A program made the translations under genes and the position numbers. From Flavobacterium jejuense (GTDB lineage: Bacteria; Bacteroidota; Bacteroidia; Flavobacteriales; Flavobacteriaceae): a stretch of 64,000 bases of DNA. Below the pieces are notes generated by a model. It was not told where the DNA came from and ran no database searches. It was given only the letters and a program-made list of their open reading frames with translations. Below are positions 1 to 8,560 of this stretch, piece after piece. Position 1 is the first letter of the stretch; every line of letters starts with the position of its first letter. The DNA lies in NCBI RefSeq assembly GCF_006491595.2, contig NZ_VEVQ02000006.1, positions 226,196 through 290,195 on the forward strand. The letters are read 5' to 3'.

Positions 1-1133
1 ATCAAGATGAAGCCAAAGCAATAAAAATGAGACAAGACTTCTTATCTATAATGAGCCATGAAATTAGAACACCTTTAAATGCAATAACTTCAATTGTCGA
101 ATTACTAAATGATGAAATAAGTAATGAAGGTAGAGAGTTACTAAGTAGTCTGAAATTTGCTTCATCAAACCTTATTAATATTGTTAATGATGTATTAGAT
201 TTTACAAAGCTTGATTCAAATAAATCAAAATTAGAAATTACTCAAGTACAATTAGCTAGGTTGGTAAAAAATATTGTTAGTGTATATGATAAACAAGCTA
301 TGGAGAAAGGTTTGGTTTTAAAGTTAAGTTGTTCAATTCCAGATAAAAATTCATATAACTTAGATGAAACTAAATTAACTCAAGTTTTGAATAACTTAAT
401 TAGTAACGCTATCAAATTTACTGAAAAGGGTAATGTAGAATTAAAAATTAATGAGGTTAAATCTACTTCAAAAAAGGATACTATTTTATTTGAAGTAATT
501 GATTCTGGTGAAGGTATTTTAAAAGAAAACTTAGATGAAATTTTTGAAAGTTTTTCACAAGTAAAGCCTATTTTGACACGTAAACAAGGTGGAACTGGTT
601 TAGGTCTTGCCATTGTTAAAAAAATAATAGAACTATATAATAGTAAAATTAAAGTTAGAAGCGTAGTTGGTAAGGGAACGACTTTCTATTTTAAATTAAA
701 AGTTCCTAAAAAGCAATTGGTCGAAAATGATTTAATCGAAAAAAAAATAGTTGTAAAAAATATTAATTTAAAAGGTAAGAAAGTACTAATAGTAGAAGAT
801 ACTGTTATAAATGCAGTGTTACTTAGTAAATTACTCTCAAAATGGGAAATAGAATCGGAACATGTTGAAAATGGAATGCTTGCTTTAGAAAAGGTTAAAG
901 AAAACTTTTATGATTTTATTTTAATGGATATTCATATGCCAAATATGAATGGATTAGAGGTAACTAAAATTATAAAAACTACTACTAATTTAAATACAAA
1001 AACACCAGTTATAGCATTAACTGCAGATACCATGGTGACTTCAAAAAACTATGAAACTAATCATTTTAGTGGTTTTTTATGGAAACCTTTTGAAATTGAT
1101 AGACTGAAAGAAGTTTTGGAGAGAGTTTTTTAA
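1..1133 (+). CDS. Hybrid sensor histidine kinase/response regulator, 5'-truncated
   Basis: The reading frame is open from position 3 upstream of the first ATG at 27, so the gene starts outside the window and only its C-terminal part is present. A HisKA dimerisation domain with H-box SHEIRTPLN is followed by a HATPase domain (N-box NLISNAIKFT, G1 DSGEGI, G2 GGTGLGLAI). A C-terminal receiver domain follows, with acidic pocket VEDT, phospho-acceptor Asp in ILMDIHMPNMNG and conserved Lys in LWKPFE. It should autophosphorylate on His and pass phosphate to its own receiver. The sensory part is not visible, so the signal is unknown. It ends 1 nt before the convergent DUF2721 gene. Confidence 0.93.
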   Translation, partial: QDEAKAIKMRQDFLSIMSHEIRTPLNAITSIVELLNDEISNEGRELLSSLKFASSNLINIVNDVLDFTKLDSNKSKLEITQVQLARLVKNIVSVYDKQAMEKGLVLKLSCSIPDKNSYNLDETKLTQVLNNLISNAIKFTEKGNVELKINEVKSTSKKDTILFEVIDSGEGILKENLDEIFESFSQVKPILTRKQGGTGLGLAIVKKIIELYNSKIKVRSVVGKGTTFYFKLKVPKKQLVENDLIEKKIVVKNINLKGKKVLIVEDTVINAVLLSKLLSKWEIESEHVENGMLALEKVKENFYDFILMDIHMPNMNGLEVTKIIKTTTNLNTKTPVIALTADTMVTSKNYETNHFSGFLWKPFEIDRLKEVLERVF

Positions 1134-1134
1134 A

Positions 1135-1527
1135 TTATTTATCGTTTAAATCACTTAAATGCAATCGCAAAGCTTTTACAGAAATACTAATTTCCCAAAA
1201 AGAAAGACCTAAGGAAATAAGTAGACACAATAAAGATAATCCAAAAAGGTAAATTCCTGTTAGTTGATGTCCTATAAATAAAAGTAACATAGCAAAGACT
1301 GATAAAAATAAGCACATTACTCCAAATAATTGCATGTATCTTATAAGTGTTAATCTTAAATTTAAATTCTTAATTTCAAGTAATATAAGTTTGTTTTCTT
1401 CTTCATCGTAAGTCTTTTTTAAACTCCTAATAATTTGTGCGATGGTTAAAAAGCGATTCGTATATGCCAAAAGAATTAAAGAAGTTGCAGAAAATAAAAG
1501 AGCAGGAGTTTCAATAGATAAATTCAT
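1135..1527 (-). CDS. DUF2721 family membrane protein
   Basis: This 130-aa protein has an N-terminal hydrophobic segment (about residues 5-25), a charged central region (KKTYDEEENK) and two C-terminal membrane segments (about 63-87 and 91-112). The layout and the ALLFSATSLILLAYTNRF start are typical of the DUF2721 family, whose function is unknown. It is convergent with the kinase, with a 1-nt gap and no terminator between them. The family call is firm; no biochemical role can be given. Confidence 0.75.
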   Translation of the reverse strand: MNLSIETPALLFSATSLILLAYTNRFLTIAQIIRSLKKTYDEEENKLILLEIKNLNLRLTLIRYMQLFGVMCLFLSVFAMLLLFIGHQLTGIYLFGLSLLCLLISLGLSFWEISISVKALRLHLSDLNDK

Positions 1528-1597
1528 AAGAAAATAATTTCAAGGACAACCAAAGGTCGATAAAAATTTGGCAAACAAAAAAAAATAGCTAATTAAA

Positions 1598-1822
1598 TTA
1601 TAAATAACTAGCGATTTTTATGAAATCATTATTTTCTTCATTAATTGATTTTTCAAATTCTTCAAGATTATTAGCTTTTTTAAAAAGTGTCAATGCACCT
1701 TCTAAGCTAAAATTATCTTCAGTAAATTCAGGATCATTTTCTTGTAAAGAAACAGTACTAATTCCTAAAATAAAAGAATTAATGTTGTGATTTTTTTTAT
1801 AACGTAAAGTCTTAATGTCTAT
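1598..1822 (-). pseudogene. Decayed fragment of a flavobacterial secreted protein
   Basis: The minus strand is open for about 74 codons up to the TAA at 1598-1600 but has no ATG; an upstream stop lies at 1823-1825. The translation reads like a protein start (IKTLRYKKNHN, then a hydrophobic FILGISTVSL) followed by QENDPEFTEDNFSLEGA and LFKKANNLEEFEKSINEEN, then ends abruptly. From memory, similar text occurs near the N-terminus of longer exported flavobacterial proteins. The likely ATG codon reads ATT here. Loss of the start codon and the early stop suggest a dead remnant; translation from ATT is possible but unlikely. Confidence 0.45.
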
Positions 1823-1859
1823 TTATTAGATTAAACCTTTTTTAATATGTATAACCTTT

Positions 1860-2375
1860 TTAAAGAGACCAATCACTCTTTTTAATTTCGTAAATAGGAT
1901 TTCCTTCAATACCTAAATTTGATGTTGAATAATCAATTACAGTTCCTCCTAGTTTTGACATAGCTTTTTGAGAGCGAAAGTTATTTTTGGCGACATGAAA
2001 ATGAACCTTATTTACATACTGAAAGGCATAATCTAACATTAATTTTTTTATTGAACGATTGTAGTTTGTTCCCCAATAAGATCTTGCTATAAACGTAAAA
2101 CCTATTACAATCGTACTTTTTGTACTGTCTAAATCATAAAAACGAGAAGAACCAATTGTTTTGTCAGTACACTTATCAATAATAAGAAAAGCACCTTTAG
2201 TATCCATTGCTTTTTCAAAAAAAGATTCGAAAACGTCTCTTTTATATCTGTCATTATTAGGATGTTGTTCCCAAATTAATGGATCAGATGCTACTATGAA
2301 TAAGTTTTCAAAATCATCTTTTTCCAATGGTTTTAACCTGACTAACTTATTTGCAAGATTGGGCTGTAAATTCAT
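1860..2375 (-). CDS. GNAT family N-acetyltransferase (RimJ/RimL-like)
   Basis: This 171-aa protein has the fold layout of ribosomal-protein-type GNAT enzymes: an N-terminal LVRLKPLEKDDFENL segment, a central beta-strand pair, the acetyl-CoA loop region near YWGTNYNRSIKKLMLDYAF, and HVAKNNFRSQKAMSKLGG, the usual 'N-x-x-S-x-x-x-x-x-K-x-G' element. It should transfer acetyl from acetyl-CoA to an amine; the substrate is unknown. Its ATG overlaps the stop of the upstream PD40 gene (TAATG), indicating translational coupling in a minus-strand operon with the esterase. Confidence 0.82.
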   Translation of the reverse strand: MNLQPNLANKLVRLKPLEKDDFENLFIVASDPLIWEQHPNNDRYKRDVFESFFEKAMDTKGAFLIIDKCTDKTIGSSRFYDLDSTKSTIVIGFTFIARSYWGTNYNRSIKKLMLDYAFQYVNKVHFHVAKNNFRSQKAMSKLGGTVIDYSTSNLGIEGNPIYEIKKSDWSL

Positions 2376-3295
2376 TATAATTTTAAATTAGTTTTATAAA
2401 TTCTACTAAAACCATTTTTATATTGATTAATTTCTTTTTCAAATTCGTCAGTGGTTTTAAAAGGTTTATTAGTAACCAAATTCCTCCTACTTGTGAAATA
2501 TAATATGCCAGTATTAGTATCATAAAAAGGACAATAATCCATTGCTGTAGAGTTTATTTGATTTCCTAAATTTTTGGCTATTTCCCAATTTCCATCTTTG
2601 CTTTTATAACTAATGTAAAGGTCACCGCTTCCTAAACCATCTTTTCTGTTGTAAGCTGTGAACATTAAAAAGCTTTCATCTGGAGCAATAAATGCATTAA
2701 ACTCATAGCCATTACTGTTAATAGCTGTTCCTAAATTTTCTGGCTTAGTATATTTATCGTTTTTCCAATGACTTACAAAAATATCATCTTTACCAAAAGA
2801 ATTTTCGTTCTCTGAAGTATAATAAATATTGCCATTTAGAGCAACCGAAGGATAAAACTCATCTTTATCGGTGTTTATCGGCATACCTAAATTAATGGGT
2901 TTAGACCAATTTTCAGTTATAGTTTTTCGTTCTACATACCAAATGTCATAATCTTTACTTTTTGTAACCGTATCACTCAATGGTCTGTTGGATGCAAAAT
3001 ATAATCGGAGATCATCATGACTTAAAAAAGGTTCAATGTCTCTATGATTACTTGAAAAAATAGCTAATTGTGGTTTGGTCCATTTGTTTTTTACTTTTTT
3101 TGTGTATAAAATTCTTGAGACTTCTTCGTTGGAACTCTGAAGTGTAAAATATACTTCATCTTGATTTTTTGAGATGGCTAAGTCTCTACAATTTGAATAT
3201 TGTGCTAAAAAATCAAAGGCAGGTTCTATATTCTCTTTTTGCGCAACAAGTATTGAAAAATTACAGAAAATAATGAAAATTAAACTTTTATTCAT
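2375..3295 (-). CDS. Secreted PD40/TolB-like beta-propeller protein
   Basis: This 306-aa protein starts with a signal peptide (about residues 1-18, ending near LVAQ). It contains repeated WD40-like PD40 units such as DIEPFLSHDDLRLYFASNRP, KDEFYPSVALNGNIYYTSEN and NAFIAPDESFLMFTAYNR. Such propellers bind proteins or ligands in the periplasm or at the surface; no catalytic motif is visible. It sits 6 nt after the esterase gene and overlaps the GNAT gene by one base, so the three are probably one transcript. Confidence 0.75.
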   Translation of the reverse strand: MNKSLIFIIFCNFSILVAQKENIEPAFDFLAQYSNCRDLAISKNQDEVYFTLQSSNEEVSRILYTKKVKNKWTKPQLAIFSSNHRDIEPFLSHDDLRLYFASNRPLSDTVTKSKDYDIWYVERKTITENWSKPINLGMPINTDKDEFYPSVALNGNIYYTSENENSFGKDDIFVSHWKNDKYTKPENLGTAINSNGYEFNAFIAPDESFLMFTAYNRKDGLGSGDLYISYKSKDGNWEIAKNLGNQINSTAMDYCPFYDTNTGILYFTSRRNLVTNKPFKTTDEFEKEINQYKNGFSRIYKTNLKL

Positions 3296-3301
3296 AACTG
3301 T

Positions 3302-4126
3302 TTATTTTGGTTCTTTATATGGGAATTCTAGTAAAAAAGCTTGATACAAACTGTTGTGTAAAATAGTTGCATGATTTTCTTTTGAAAAAAAATGAAAATT
3401 TGTTTTTATCGTATTTGGATATTTTTTTAATTCTGAAGCTAAAGTCTTAGCATCTTTTATCATTACTTTGTGTTCTTCACCTACTGCAACATAGACATAA
3501 ATAGGCTTTTTTATTTTTGATAAATAGTTAGAGGCATTGTGTAGTAAAGATTCATCATCCCACCATAAACTTGGACTAATGATAAAGTAATGTGTAAAGA
3601 GTTCTGGTTTTTTAAATAAAATCTCAGCAGCTAATAAACCTCCTAAAGATTGTCCTAGTATGTATTTTTTATCTGAGACTTTATAATTCTTTGTTATAAA
3701 TGGTTGAAGTTCTTCAGCAATGAAATTAATAAATTTTTCTGAACCACCAGTTGTAGGAAAGTCTTTTTTTAAGTCTGGAATTTCAGTTGGATATGTAAAG
3801 TCGTGTTTTCTGTCTTTATTTGCAATTCCTACAATTATAGTTTTTGGCATACCTAATTGAAGATTGAAAAATTGTACTAAACCCGTTACGTGTAAAAAAT
3901 CTTCATTGCTTGAGCCATCTAATAAATATATTACAGGATAAGGAATAGAATCGTTTTTTTTATAACCTTCTGGTAAATAAATGTTTAAAATGCGATCTTG
4001 AGAAAGAATTTTTGATGTGATTGTAACTGTTTCTCCTATTGAAAACTCTTTTTTTGTTTCCTGACTAAAAATAGTAGACGGAATTACGAAAATTGCTAAT
4101 AAGATGAATGCTATGCTTTTTTCCAT
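3302..4126 (-). CDS. Secreted esterase, alpha/beta hydrolase (PF00756, Fes/IroE-like)
   Basis: This 274-aa exported hydrolase has a signal peptide (residues 1-21). The nucleophile elbow GQSLGG places the catalytic Ser at about residue 160, and a C-terminal ENHATILHNS probably holds the catalytic His. Family members hydrolyse esters of trilactone siderophores or other acyl esters (esterase D, IroE, antigen 85 relatives). A TonB-dependent receptor starts divergently 95 nt away, which suggests joint uptake and processing of an iron chelate or another ester ligand; that link is inference. A -7 element (TATATTTG on the minus strand) lies at 4145-4152. Confidence 0.82.
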   Translation of the reverse strand: MEKSIAFILLAIFVIPSTIFSQETKKEFSIGETVTITSKILSQDRILNIYLPEGYKKNDSIPYPVIYLLDGSSNEDFLHVTGLVQFFNLQLGMPKTIIVGIANKDRKHDFTYPTEIPDLKKDFPTTGGSEKFINFIAEELQPFITKNYKVSDKKYILGQSLGGLLAAEILFKKPELFTHYFIISPSLWWDDESLLHNASNYLSKIKKPIYVYVAVGEEHKVMIKDAKTLASELKKYPNTIKTNFHFFSKENHATILHNSLYQAFLLEFPYKEPK

Positions 4127-4221
4127 TATGTTTTAATTGTTTTTCAAATATAAACATTTATCGTTTTTATTTGTAACTATTACTGTTGTTATTAGTCTAA
4201 TTAATTAAAGCTAAATTCATA

Positions 4222-6342
4222 ATGAGAAATAAAACTGTTTTGGTAGTCTTCTTTTTTAATATAGTATTATCTAATGTTTTTGGACAAGAAAAGGATTCAA
4301 AAGCAAAAGAAAAAGAGGTTGAATTGAAAGAGGTAGTGCTAACCAAACAAAAAAAAGCTATTGAACAAAAACCAGATAGAACTATTTTTGATTTTGAATC
4401 ACAAGCGCATTTGAATTCGGGTTCTGTAATGGAGGGCTTAAAGAAGTTACCTGGTTTGATTATCTCTGATGTAGCAGGAATGATGTATCAAGGAAAGCAA
4501 TTAGAAGTTTTTTTAGATGGTAGACCCTTAAACATTTCATCAAATGACTTAAATTCTTTTTTAGAAGGTATGCCAGCAAATAGTATTGAGAAAGTGGAAA
4601 TAATAACACAACCTGGTGCTGAATTTCCTGCTACGTCTGGTGGAGCAATAATTAATATCATAACTAGTAGGAGAGCAAAAAGTTATTTAAGTGCGACATA
4701 TTCTTCAGGTTTTAACTTCACAAATTATGATAAATTTAGAACGCGATTCAATAATAGCTTGCTACTAAGTGCAAAAAACAGGTATTTTGGATGGCAATTA
4801 AATGTAGGTCAAAATTATAGAGAAAGTGCACTTTGGTCTACAATATCTACTAAATCAAATGGAAACACAACCATTTTATCTGATACTGATGCTGATAGAA
4901 CAGGACGTTCAACTTTTGCAAAGTCAGCCTTAACTTTTGATTTTAAAAAAGATCGGTTGTTGTTAAATTATGATGTAAATTATAACAATAACGATTCTTA
5001 TGTTTTAGGAAATGGATTAGGCTTTCAAACTAATGATTTTAGTAAAAATAAAACCTTCAGACAAGATGTAGTTGCTACTTATCAAAAGCGATTTGATGAT
5101 TATGATAAAAAGCTAGATTTTAGATTTAATTATAACAGAAGTGACAATGATTTTAATCTCGATTCAAGACTACAGAATACAAATGTTTTAGATAATACAT
5201 CTGTTTATGATTATGTGAATTTTAAAATCGATTATTCGCAAGAATTAAAACTTTTAGATGAAGGGAAAATGAGTGTTGGAACTTTATTTGATAATCTTGC
5301 TTTTGAAACAAAAAGTTTTGGGTTAACCAATTTAGATTATTCTAGAAGAACAGCAGCAACTTATTTAGAATTCCAATCTTCTTATAAAAAAATTGATTTT
5401 ATTTTAGGAGGAAGAGCAGAAGATTATGTAATTAAAGGAAATACTGATACAACTGAATTAATTCCTTTTAAGCAATTCCGATTTTTTCCGAATGCCACCG
5501 TACAATATAATTTTGCGCCTCAAATTTTTTTCAATGTAAATTATAATAAGAAAATTAGTTTACCAAGTACTTCTTCATTGAATCCCAATAATACAAATTA
5601 TCAAAATCCTAATATCAATTATTCTGGTAATCCTCAATTGCAACCAACAATTTTTGACAATTTTGAAGTGAAAGTAAGTGCTTTTGATTACGCTTACATA
5701 GGATATAACGTAAGTGTTGCTAAGAATCAGGTGATAAATAGAGTCTTGGAAAATAATAATATAGTTTCAAATACTACTATTAATGTACCCGAACTTAAAA
5801 TTCATAATTTAAGTATAGGTTTACCTATCCCTTATATGCTATTTACAAAAGGATTGAATGAAACATTAAAATTTGATTTTAATCCAGATAAAATTAATTT
5901 TTTATATGTGTATACTGGGTATCAAATTCATCAAATACCAGATTTAAATACAAAAGGGTTTTGGATGTTTAATTTGATGTCTCAAATTTTGTTATCAAAA
6001 GAAATTAAATTTGTAACGAATTATAGTTACAATACTAAAGGAGGAAATTACTATTATTTTATTGCGAAAGAGCCATTTAATCATAGTTTAGATGTTACTT
6101 TTTCTAAAAAGTTTTTAAAAGATAAATTATCAGTATCTATCAATTTTGATGATGTTTTAAATACAAATCAACAAGGTTTTGGTTCATCAGGAACCAATTT
6201 GTTATTACAAAGTAAAAATGATACGAGAAGAATTGGCTTTACTATTAATTATAAAATTCCTACCAAAAATAAATTAGCAAAAGAAGATCCAAATCTTTTA
6301 AATAAGGAGAGAAAAGAAAACAATCAATTAATAACGAATTAG
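4222..6342 (+). CDS. TonB-dependent receptor, outer-membrane beta-barrel family (PF14905)
   Basis: This 706-aa outer-membrane receptor has a signal peptide ending near NVFGQ (residue 22) and a plug-like region (about 35-155: VMEGLKKLPGL, LEVFLDGRPLN, IEKVEIITQPGAEFPATSGGAIINIIT). About 550 residues of aromatic-rich beta-barrel follow. It lacks the carboxypeptidase-regulatory-like N-terminal domain that the second receptor at 17752 has. The substrate cannot be read from the sequence; the divergent esterase hints at an iron complex or ester. A strong hairpin terminator follows. Confidence 0.88.
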   Translation: MRNKTVLVVFFFNIVLSNVFGQEKDSKAKEKEVELKEVVLTKQKKAIEQKPDRTIFDFESQAHLNSGSVMEGLKKLPGLIISDVAGMMYQGKQLEVFLDGRPLNISSNDLNSFLEGMPANSIEKVEIITQPGAEFPATSGGAIINIITSRRAKSYLSATYSSGFNFTNYDKFRTRFNNSLLLSAKNRYFGWQLNVGQNYRESALWSTISTKSNGNTTILSDTDADRTGRSTFAKSALTFDFKKDRLLLNYDVNYNNNDSYVLGNGLGFQTNDFSKNKTFRQDVVATYQKRFDDYDKKLDFRFNYNRSDNDFNLDSRLQNTNVLDNTSVYDYVNFKIDYSQELKLLDEGKMSVGTLFDNLAFETKSFGLTNLDYSRRTAATYLEFQSSYKKIDFILGGRAEDYVIKGNTDTTELIPFKQFRFFPNATVQYNFAPQIFFNVNYNKKISLPSTSSLNPNNTNYQNPNINYSGNPQLQPTIFDNFEVKVSAFDYAYIGYNVSVAKNQVINRVLENNNIVSNTTINVPELKIHNLSIGLPIPYMLFTKGLNETLKFDFNPDKINFLYVYTGYQIHQIPDLNTKGFWMFNLMSQILLSKEIKFVTNYSYNTKGGNYYYFIAKEPFNHSLDVTFSKKFLKDKLSVSINFDDVLNTNQQGFGSSGTNLLLQSKNDTRRIGFTINYKIPTKNKLAKEDPNLLNKERKENNQLITN

Positions 6343-6353
6343 ATAAAAAACAA

Positions 6354-6383
6354 AACCGTCTAAAAAAATAATTTTAGACGGTT
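6354..6383. terminator. Bidirectional intrinsic terminator after the TonB receptor
   Basis: A perfect 12-bp stem, AACCGTCTAAAA pairing with TTTTAGACGGTT, has a 6-nt loop. It lies 12 nt after the receptor stop and downstream of the convergent YdeI-family gene. Confidence 0.85.
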
Positions 6384-6492
6384 CTATCATGCTTGATCTG
6401 TTTGTTTGTTGATACAAATCTAATAAGACTTTTCGAATTTGCTTTACAAGAAAAATATAGAATTTGTTAAATGTTTAGTTTTTAAAAATAGT

Positions 6493-7059
6493 TTACCTTG
6501 ATTTGATGTTTTTCTCACATAGTTCTATTATTTGACGAATTCTATCTTGTCTTGTTGCTTCTCTTTTGGCTTGATTTAACCAATATAAGTAACCCTTTCG
6601 ATAAGATTTACTAAAGTTAGTATAGTTTGTAAAAGCAATAGTATTGTTGTTAAAAGCAATTTGTAAGTCATTTGGGATTTCTAAATTTTCAACAGCATCT
6701 AAACTTTCCCAAGAACCATTTTGTTTGGCTGTTTCAATTTTTTTTAGACCACTTTCATGCATTAAACCCACTTCAATTAGGTCTTTTATATAGGTCTTAT
6801 TAAGTTTACTCCAAACACTTTTATCTTTTCTAGGAGTAAACAATTGTTGTCTTCTTTCTTCATCTACTTTTTTAACAGTAGAGTCTATCCAGCCATAGCA
6901 AATAGCTACTTTAACAGCCTCTTCCCACCTCATGCTTTCAGTTTCACTAGCTACTTTAAAAAAAATTAAATAAACACCCTTAGCGGAATCATGATTATCA
7001 TGTAGCCATTTTCTCCAATCGGAATCGTTTTTAAAGTATAAAATAGGTTTTTCGTTCAT
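6493..7059 (-). CDS. YdeI/OmpD-associated family protein
   Basis: This 188-aa soluble protein matches the PF13376-type family: N-terminal ILYFKNDSDWRKWL, the central VAICYGWIDSTVKKVDEERRQQLFTPRK block (split here only by words), WSKLNKTYI, and a C-terminal basic region with YLYWLNQAKREATRQDRI. Members are sometimes called bacteriocin-protection or OmpD-associated proteins, but the molecular role is not established. It appears monocistronic and is convergent with the TonB receptor. Confidence 0.8.
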   Translation of the reverse strand: MNEKPILYFKNDSDWRKWLHDNHDSAKGVYLIFFKVASETESMRWEEAVKVAICYGWIDSTVKKVDEERRQQLFTPRKDKSVWSKLNKTYIKDLIEVGLMHESGLKKIETAKQNGSWESLDAVENLEIPNDLQIAFNNNTIAFTNYTNFSKSYRKGYLYWLNQAKREATRQDRIRQIIELCEKNIKSR

Positions 7060-7078
7060 GTGTTTTTAGTATCTTTAT

Positions 7079-7729
7079 ATGAATAATAATAAGTTTTTTG
7101 TGATGTTATTAAAAGTCAAAAATAAGGAAGAATTTTTAAATACTATTTCACATGGGTTTGGTATAGTGTTGGGGATTTTTGGATTAGTGTTTTTGTTATT
7201 AAAGAATAGAGAAGTAAATCATTTTAGTACCTTAAGTATTTGGATTTACGGATTTTGTTTGATTGCGTTATATACTGCTTCGACAGTTTATCATGCATTA
7301 GAACATGAAGTAAAGAAGAAAAAAGCTCAAATTTTTGATCACATAGGTATTTTTCTTCTCATTGCAGGAACTTATACACCAGTATGTTTAATTACATTGG
7401 AACAAACTACTGGTTGGAGGTTGTTTTTTGTGATTTGGAGTATTGCAGGAATTGGGTTAGTAATGAAATTATTCTTGACAGGAAAAGTGGAAAAATTATC
7501 CTTAATAATGTATTTAGTTATGGGTTGGTTAGTAGTAGCAGAATTGAATCAATTAATGAATTTGCTTTCTACAGAAGCATTAACATATTTAGCTATTGGA
7601 GGCGTTTTTTATACATTAGGAACTATTTTTTATGCTTCTAAGAGAATTCCTTACGGACATTTTATTTGGCATTTATTTGTTCTTGGAGGAAGTATCTCGC
7701 ATTATTTTATGATTTATAGTATTGTTTAA
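7079..7729 (+). CDS. Hemolysin III family membrane protein (PAQR-type)
   Basis: This 216-aa protein with seven predicted membrane segments carries the family hallmarks: EFLNTISHGFG at the N-terminus, TASTVYHALEH, FDHIGIFLLIAGTYTPVCL and a C-terminal GHFIWHLFVLGGSISHYF. The conserved Ser/His/Asp positions are those that bind zinc in PAQR-like proteins. Bacterial members (TrhA/YqfA) affect membrane lipid homeostasis. Translation may begin at the ATG at 7079 or at 7103 (MLLKVKNKEE), which would leave a more usual N-terminus. Its last 23 bases overlap the convergent gene at 7707. Confidence 0.87.
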   Translation: MNNNKFFVMLLKVKNKEEFLNTISHGFGIVLGIFGLVFLLLKNREVNHFSTLSIWIYGFCLIALYTASTVYHALEHEVKKKKAQIFDHIGIFLLIAGTYTPVCLITLEQTTGWRLFFVIWSIAGIGLVMKLFLTGKVEKLSLIMYLVMGWLVVAELNQLMNLLSTEALTYLAIGGVFYTLGTIFYASKRIPYGHFIWHLFVLGGSISHYFMIYSIV

Positions 7730-8474
7730 TGTCTTTCAAATTTTCATAGGTTGCATTAATAAATTCAACAGAAATTAATTCACTTAATGTGAAAATTATT
7801 TCAAAAATTTCTTTTTCAAGAATTTCTACTTTTTCACCCTTATTAATTAGTCTAGTGATACTTTTTTTTCTCACATTGATTGAACTTCCTTGTTCTAAAA
7901 GTTGATTTAATTCTTGTAATTCGTTGTTATTTACATATACAGATGTTACGAAAAAATTTAATTCTGTATCTTTAGATGATATGTCTTTATGATGTTCTAA
8001 ATTATTTCTTAATGTAGTATAACCCATTAATATTTCTTTAGTATTTTCATCAATATTAAATTTTTTAAGTTTATCGGAAAATCCAAAGTATCTATTAGTT
8101 GAAACTTTATTTATCATTTCATCTAATTGTTTTTGTAAAAATGAATTGAATTCTTTTTTAGACTTTATTTCATAATCATTTTTATATTCTCTATTAAATA
8201 AATCTGTTGTAGCTATTAATTTATCTATGAAATTCTGAAAACTTCTTATAGTTGAAATAAAGGTTTTATTAATTTCGTTTTTTATTATTACTTGTCTTTC
8301 ATGTATCAGTAGAGGCATTTTAATTAAGTTTCCTAATTTAACTTCTCTGTTTAAAATCGAGTCATTATTAATATTCTCTAATAAAATTTGTAAAGATAAA
8401 ATATGAGAATGTAATTCTCTTCTTAGTTCATCTCTATAAACTGAAACGTTTATATCAACTTTAAAATTATACAT
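7707..8474 (-). CDS. Uncharacterised protein with a HEPN-type RNxxxH motif
   Basis: This 255-aa, mostly helical, charged protein has no signal peptide or membrane segment. Residues 156-161 read RNNLEH, an exact RNxxxH motif of HEPN ribonuclease domains, within an otherwise helical region (KEILMGYTTLRNNLEHHKD). HEPN domains are metal-independent RNases in toxin-antitoxin and abortive-infection systems. No antitoxin-like partner is adjacent: htpG lies upstream behind a terminator and the hemolysin III gene is convergent. A full HEPN fold cannot be confirmed by eye, so the call rests on motif and helical character. Confidence 0.4.
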   Translation of the reverse strand: MYNFKVDINVSVYRDELRRELHSHILSLQILLENINNDSILNREVKLGNLIKMPLLIHERQVIIKNEINKTFISTIRSFQNFIDKLIATTDLFNREYKNDYEIKSKKEFNSFLQKQLDEMINKVSTNRYFGFSDKLKKFNIDENTKEILMGYTTLRNNLEHHKDISSKDTELNFFVTSVYVNNNELQELNQLLEQGSSINVRKKSITRLINKGEKVEILEKEIFEIIFTLSELISVEFINATYENLKDIKQYYKS

Positions 8475-8502
8475 TTGTTTTACGTTATTAAAAATTCAAA
8501 CA

Positions 8503-8537
8503 TACAAAAAAACCTGCAAATTTTAACTTGCAGGTTT
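8503..8537 (-). terminator. Intrinsic terminator of htpG
   Basis: A 10-bp stem AAACCTGCAA/TTGCAGGTTT (8510-8519 with 8528-8537) is followed on the minus strand by a T run. It lies 24 nt after the htpG stop and separates htpG from the downstream HEPN-like gene. Confidence 0.8.
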
Positions 8538-8560
8538 GTCTTAATTCATGTGCCTTGATA

